Shown here: positions 5,608 through 8,170 of the stretch, piece by piece
How the letters are laid out: the number at the start of each line of letters is the position of its first letter
Position numbering within the stretch: the first letter of the stretch is position 1
Source of the DNA: Oscillospiraceae bacterium
GTDB lineage: Bacteria > Bacillota > Clostridia > Oscillospirales > Acutalibacteraceae
Length of the DNA stretch: 8,170 bases
Reading direction: 5' to 3'
Assembly: GCA_031262125.1 (NCBI GenBank)
Contig: JAISII010000052.1
Span: forward strand, 1 to 8,170
Made by a program: the position numbers and the translations under genes
The notes under the pieces: generated by a model
The model's database searches: none
What the model was told of the DNA's origin: nothing
What the model saw: only the letters and a program-made list of their open reading frames with translations

Positions 5608-6075
5608 ATGGGTTCTACAAATAAAACACCAAACTTACATCTTAACTCGTGGCTTGATACAGACAGCCCGAAAAGAATGGACTTCCAAAGCGATAACGAT
5701 ATTATTGATGAACAACTGGGCGGGCATATTCTTAACGAAGTAATTCATCTTACGGCAGAAGAAAAAGAATACCTGTCTTCGCCGGTTCACATGGTTTCTT
5801 ACACCGGCAACGGTTCGGCAAGCCGCAATGTTACTTTACCTTTTGTTCCGCTGTTTGTAATTGTATTTAAAAACAATTCACCAATCAGCTCAATCAGCAA
5901 TTCGGCAAATATACAGTCGGCTGGCTTTGCTTTAAACGGTGCGGGTGCAACTGCGGGGCTAACCCTTGCAAACACCTCATTAACAGTAAAGCAATACTCG
6001 ACTTTAAGCACATCATCGGCAAACTATGATTTTAACGCAAGCGGTGCATCTTATCGTGTGATTTTGTTTAAATAA
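5608..6075 (+). CDS. short phage tail fibre / receptor-binding protein
   Basis: The product has 155 residues. The start at 5608 follows AAAGAGGA (5595-5602). The same frame is open upstream inside the gp48-like gene but has no ribosome binding site there. Residues 8-35 (PNLHLNSWLDTDSPKRMDF to DIIDEQ) are the short anchor segment common to Firmicute tail fibres. Residues 43-56 form a helix (NEVIHLTAEEKEYL). Residues 63-155 look like one beta-sandwich tip: VSYTGNGSASRNVTL, then FVPLFVIVFKN, ending ASYRVILFK. It would recognise a cell-surface target. At 155 residues it is much shorter than most fibres; shaft repeats are absent and only one tip domain is present. No fibre chaperone or lysis gene follows, and this is the last gene of the cluster. 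Confidence 0.75.
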   Translation: MGSTNKTPNLHLNSWLDTDSPKRMDFQSDNDIIDEQLGGHILNEVIHLTAEEKEYLSSPVHMVSYTGNGSASRNVTLPFVPLFVIVFKNNSPISSISNSANIQSAGFALNGAGATAGLTLANTSLTVKQYSTLSTSSANYDFNASGASYRVILFK

Positions 6076-6105
6076 TTATTTTGTTAAACAGACTTTTTGT
6101 TTTTT
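6065..6105 (+). terminator. weak candidate terminator at the end of the tail operon
   Basis: TGTTTAA (6065-6071) and TTAAACA (6084-6090) can form a 7-bp AT-rich stem that spans the fibre stop codon. TTTTTGTTTTTT (6094-6105) follows. The stem is weak, so termination may be incomplete and some transcripts may read into 6218-6595. Confidence 0.4.
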
Positions 6106-6116
6106 AAACGCAGTAG

Positions 6117-6150
6117 AATATCATATAGGAAAAAATTTCTATGTAATATT
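6117..6150. promoter_or_regulatory. imperfect AT-rich dyad upstream of the DUF3892-like gene
   Basis: AATATCATATAGGAAA and TTTCTATGTAATATT face each other around a short A-run. They form an imperfect palindrome in the 142-base gap 6076-6217. It could be an operator or a chance AT-rich dyad. No convincing -35/-10 pair was found in this gap. Confidence 0.3.
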
Positions 6151-6217
6151 TTATCAAAATAATTAATACTACTATTGCAGTGATGCATAAAGTTAAAATT
6201 AAAGGAGAAATAAACAA

Positions 6218-6595
6218 ATGAAAAAGTCTGCTTCTAAAACAAGAACTTCTAAATCTTCAAGTTCTTCAAAGTCAACACAAAAAAGCACACAGTCAAAGTC
6301 AACATCCAAACGCAAAGCCCCTGCCTCTAACGCAATGAACACCTTAAGTATGGTGCCAACCGTTAAGGCGGGTGCACAGTCGGTTGTGGGCGTTGTTAAA
6401 AACAGCGGCAAAATTTCCGGCTACAAGCTATCAAGCGGCAAAATCGTAACCAAAACACAGGCGGTTTCGCTTGCTAAAAAAGGTCAAATTAAGGGTGTGG
6501 GCATTGGCAAACGCTTAGGCAGCGAATATTTGCGTGCCATACCTTCGTCGGGCAACGGCAAGGTTTTAAGCAATCTTCCCACAGTTACTCAATAA
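6218..6595 (+). CDS. small basic protein, Ser/Lys/Thr-rich N-terminus and DUF3892-like C-terminus
   Basis: The product has 125 residues. Residues 1-39 are a low-complexity Ser/Lys/Thr tail, probably disordered. It contains a coding repeat (separate entry) and ends KRKAP. Residues 63-122 resemble the small DUF3892 domain: GKISGYKLSSGKIVTKTQAV, then SLAKKGQIKGVGIGKR, then SEYLRAIPS and NLPTV. That family is widespread in Firmicutes and has no established function. AAAGGAG (6201-6207) precedes the ATG by 10 bases. The gene has its own leader and no overlap with the tail operon, so it is probably a host gene or accessory cargo. The basic tail could bind nucleic acid or cell-wall polymer, but this is speculative. 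There is no signal peptide or membrane segment. Confidence 0.7.
   Translation: MKKSASKTRTSKSSSSSKSTQKSTQSKSTSKRKAPASNAMNTLSMVPTVKAGAQSVVGVVKNSGKISGYKLSSGKIVTKTQAVSLAKKGQIKGVGIGKRLGSEYLRAIPSSGNGKVLSNLPTVTQ
6266..6304 (+). repeat. 12-base direct repeat in the Ser/Lys-rich coding tail
   Basis: TCAAAGTCAACA occurs at 6266-6277 and again at 6293-6304, 27 bases apart and therefore in frame. Each copy encodes an SKST stretch of the low-complexity N-terminus. This suggests the tail grows or shrinks by slippage or duplication. Confidence 0.75.
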
Positions 6596-6598
6596 TAT

Positions 6599-6636
6599 GT
6601 GCAGCTTTGTTTTTGCCTTTAGCAAAAGCGATGCAC
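6599..6636 (+). other. stem-loop just after the DUF3892-like gene
   Basis: GTGCA (6599-6603) pairs with TGCAC (6632-6636), enclosing TTTTGC-CTTTA-GCAAAA, a perfect 6-bp stem with a 5-base loop. No T-run follows, so it is not a typical terminator by itself. The GTGCA arm recurs at 6693-6697, so the TGCAC arm has two possible partners. Confidence 0.5.
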
Positions 6637-6642
6637 TTATTA

Positions 6643-6718
6643 CAATAAAAGAGTTGGCACAAGTTTTTGGCAAATTAATTTTGCTTTAAAAAGTGCAGGC
6701 TCTTTTTATTGCTTTTTT
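6643..6718 (+). terminator. long imperfect hairpin followed by a T-run
   Basis: CAATAAAAGAG...GCAC (6643-6660) pairs with GTGC...CTCTTTTTATTG (6693-6711), with one bulge and one 3-base mismatch. The inner segment GCAAA-TTAAT-TTTGC (6670-6684) can also pair. TTTTTT follows at 6713-6718. This is a plausible terminator for 6218-6595. Its 3' end overlaps the -35 region of the next gene's promoter. Confidence 0.55.
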
Positions 6719-6737
6719 AAAACAGATGTGTTATACT
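6709..6737 (+). promoter_or_regulatory. sigma-A type promoter with extended -10 for the gene at 6777
   Basis: TTGCTT (6709-6714) is separated by 17 bases from TATACT (6732-6737). The latter is preceded by TG at the extended -10 position (6729-6730). Transcription would begin around 6744, giving a leader of roughly 30 bases with AGAGGAG (6763-6769) before the ATG. The -35 is weak but the extended -10 compensates. Confidence 0.65.
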
Positions 6738-6776
6738 ACTTAAAGCTTTATTAAAAAATATTAGAGGAGAACACAA

Positions 6777-7577
6777 ATGCTTAACAAAGCTTTTGAAATA
6801 ATCATTTCTAAAATCGAAGAACCGCTGTTGCGGCAGGGTTACCAAAAACAAAAGGTAACAGGAACCGATTCGGCAGAAAAGGCAGCACTCTATTTGGGCG
6901 AGGGCACGGCTTACACTGTGCAGTATGACTCCGAAAAAAGCCATATGCTGCTTAAAAGCTGCGATATGACCGAGGACGGACCCGATAATAACTGGCGTAC
7001 AAACGCTACTTGGATGTTTGACCCGCTAAGCGACGGCACAAAGCAAGCCGAAAGCATAGGCAACGACTTCGCCGAGATTGTTACAAGCCCCACAGCTCTA
7101 AAAAAAGCACGCCAACCCAAAAAGAAAAAGCAAGAGGGCGAGGGTAATGCCGACCCGCTGTTTTTGGCAAAGCGTTTTATTACGTTTATTCCAAAGCTGC
7201 GTGAGGATATTACTTATGAAGTTGACGGTTATTATCCCTTTAGGGGCGTAACCTTTGCACAGGAGAAAATTCTGCCGCAGCTTAACAGCTTTTTGCTTAC
7301 CGCCACCAAAGGTGAGGTAGACAAGCTTTCTCAAATGCTCAGCACACAATATCAAAACGGAGATGCGGACACCCGAGCAATTATTACATTCGTTTTGCTT
7401 AATAATATTGATGACAGGTTTGCCGATGCCCTAAGAGCAAATATGAGTGATGGCTTAAAAAAAGCATGGGAAGCTTCAAACAAGTTTAAGGGCAAACAGT
7501 TTAAGCCCGCTACCCGCAAAGCTAAAAAGAAGCCGGGTATGATGGAACGCTTGCAAGAGCAACAGCAGACCCGATAA
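6777..7577 (+). CDS. lineage-specific uncharacterised protein with Lys-rich linkers
   Basis: The product has 266 residues, with no signal peptide and no membrane segment. Residues 1-105 form an N-terminal domain (MLNKAFEIIISKIEEPLLRQ to TAYTVQYDSE to WMFDP). Residues 108-124 are a Lys-rich linker (LKKARQPKKKKQEGEGN). Residues 125-240 form a mainly helical C-terminal domain: ADPLFLAKRFITFIPKLRED, then FRGVTFAQEKILPQL, then ADTRAIITFVLLNNI. The end is basic (KPATRKAKKKPG). I recall similar two-part proteins encoded in many Clostridia without known function, possibly of the DUF7674 group, but the domain name is uncertain. It has its own promoter and terminator, so it is a single-gene transcript unrelated to the tail operon. 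The Lys-rich linkers might suggest nucleic acid contact; this is speculation. Confidence 0.75.
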   Translation: MLNKAFEIIISKIEEPLLRQGYQKQKVTGTDSAEKAALYLGEGTAYTVQYDSEKSHMLLKSCDMTEDGPDNNWRTNATWMFDPLSDGTKQAESIGNDFAEIVTSPTALKKARQPKKKKQEGEGNADPLFLAKRFITFIPKLREDITYEVDGYYPFRGVTFAQEKILPQLNSFLLTATKGEVDKLSQMLSTQYQNGDADTRAIITFVLLNNIDDRFADALRANMSDGLKKAWEASNKFKGKQFKPATRKAKKKPGMMERLQEQQQTR

Positions 7578-7602
7578 ATTTAAAATATAATCAAAGTTTT
7601 TC

Positions 7603-7653
7603 AACCCCCAAATTTGCAGTTGTTATTCTGCATTTTTGGGGGTTTGTTTTTTT
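7603..7653 (+). terminator. strong intrinsic terminator
   Basis: AACCCCCAAATTTGCAG (7603-7619) pairs with CTGCATTTTTGGGGGTT (7628-7644). This is a 17-position stem with two T-T mismatches and an 8-base loop, followed by TGTTTTTTT. It ends the transcript of 6777-7577. It lies between convergent genes, but no T-run follows it on the minus strand, so it acts mainly on the plus strand. Confidence 0.93.
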
Positions 7654-7675
7654 GAAATAGATTATTAGTATTTGT

Positions 7676-8170
7676 TTAGGTTAAATCGCCTTCGGCAAGA
7701 CGCTTGACAGCAACATAAATATACGAGATTTTGTACCAAGTTGCATAGTCAACAACGCCGGTAACAGGCAGCCCAAACACACTTTGGAAGGTGCGTACTG
7801 CTGCGGCCGTGTCTGCCCCGTATTGCCCGTTGGGGTTAGAAATTGCCGGGATGCCCGGGTAGTTGTTGCGGATTGCGTTAAGCTGGTTTTGGATAATTTG
7901 AACGTCCTCGCTGCAAGAGCCCTGCGACAGTGTATAGCCGGGGTAAGAGTAGGGGTAACCCTCTACCTGTTCTGCCCAAGCAATGTTTATGCCGCTGCCG
8001 TAATAATAACGCAAAATTTGCAATGCTGTGTAGCCTTGCTCGCCCAAAGAAGACGAACCCCATTGGCTTAGCCAATTAGCACGCTTAACCCTTACGCCGT
8101 CGCAATATTGCGAGAAGAACGGGTAGTTTTTGCCGTTCATTGTGGTATACACCTGAAAATAATCATCAAC
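7676..8170 (-). CDS. peptidoglycan-binding protein with SpoIID-like end, N-terminus beyond the window
   Basis: The frame is open to the right edge (VDDYFQ precedes the GTG at 8152), so the visible 164 residues are only the C-terminal part. The GTG is probably an internal valine. Residues 19-62 (FSQYCDGVRVKRANWLSQWG to ILRYYYGSGINI) match the end of SpoIID-type domains, which act on peptidoglycan during sporulation. Residues 81-146 are a PG_binding_1-like helical domain: LSQGSCSEDVQIIQNQLNAI, then NGQYGADTAAAVRTFQ, then GVVDYATWYKISYIY. I recall the combination as a spore cortex or cell-wall protein of Clostridia. It is convergent with 6777-7577. It is not a phage endolysin: the domain pair and orientation are those of a host gene. 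Confidence 0.8.
   Translation of the reverse strand, partial: VDDYFQVYTTMNGKNYPFFSQYCDGVRVKRANWLSQWGSSSLGEQGYTALQILRYYYGSGINIAWAEQVEGYPYSYPGYTLSQGSCSEDVQIIQNQLNAIRNNYPGIPAISNPNGQYGADTAAAVRTFQSVFGLPVTGVVDYATWYKISYIYVAVKRLAEGDLT

Noticed and set aside
5608..6075. Diversity-generating retroelement target in the fibre C-terminus
   Set aside because: No second copy of the fibre end (template repeat) and no reverse transcriptase are present in the window.
6076..6217. Attachment-site core or tRNA remnant at the cluster end
   Set aside because: No cloverleaf-like sequence or matching direct repeat was found; the gap is simply AT-rich with a weak hairpin and a dyad.
7676..8152. Reading the minus-strand wall protein as complete from GTG 8152, or as a phage endolysin
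   Set aside because: The frame stays open to the window edge and the SpoIID-like domain is cut, so it is partial. It is convergent with the cluster and has sporulation-type domains rather than an endolysin catalytic domain.

Overview
The window looks like part of a chromosome from a spore-forming, moderately AT-rich Firmicute, most likely a clostridium of the Oscillospiraceae/Ruminococcaceae type. The basis is the strong GGAGG-type ribosome binding sites, the style of the phage structural proteins, and a minus-strand gene at the right edge whose SpoIID-like end plus peptidoglycan-binding domain is typical of sporulating Clostridia. No RNA genes, CRISPR array, integrase or transposase are visible.

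Bases 1-6075 form one tightly packed plus-strand operon of phage head-to-tail joining and baseplate genes, in the order of Mu and PBSX-type contractile tails. It starts with three connector-sized genes (36-395, 466-816, 809-1249) and a small beta-rich protein that may be tube-like (1246-1608). A 43-residue ORF follows (1608-1739). Then comes a complete baseplate series: a DNA-circularisation/LysM protein (1736-2257), a hub of the gpD/Mu gp44/XkdQ class (2254-3183), a short spike-like OB protein (3205-3537), a gp25/Mu gp46-like wedge (3550-3915), baseplate J/Mu gp47 (3902-4972), a Mu gp48/DUF2313-like protein (5015-5575) and a 155-residue tail fibre (5608-6075). Most junctions overlap by 1-14 bases, and every frame is intact.

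The striking absence is what normally lies between the connector genes and the LysM protein: no sheath and no tape-measure gene, only about 0.5 kb with two small ORFs. No holin or endolysin follows the fibre. The cluster therefore looks like a compact, maintained, possibly domesticated tail or baseplate device rather than an ordinary prophage, although genes upstream of base 1 cannot be seen.

Bases 6076-7577 hold two host-like genes, each with its own signals: a small Ser/Lys-rich protein with a DUF3892-like C-terminus (6218-6595), and a 266-residue lineage-specific protein of unknown function (6777-7577). The latter has a good extended -10 promoter upstream and a strong terminator downstream (7603-7653). 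The spore/cell-wall gene (7676 to the edge, minus strand) converges on that terminator.
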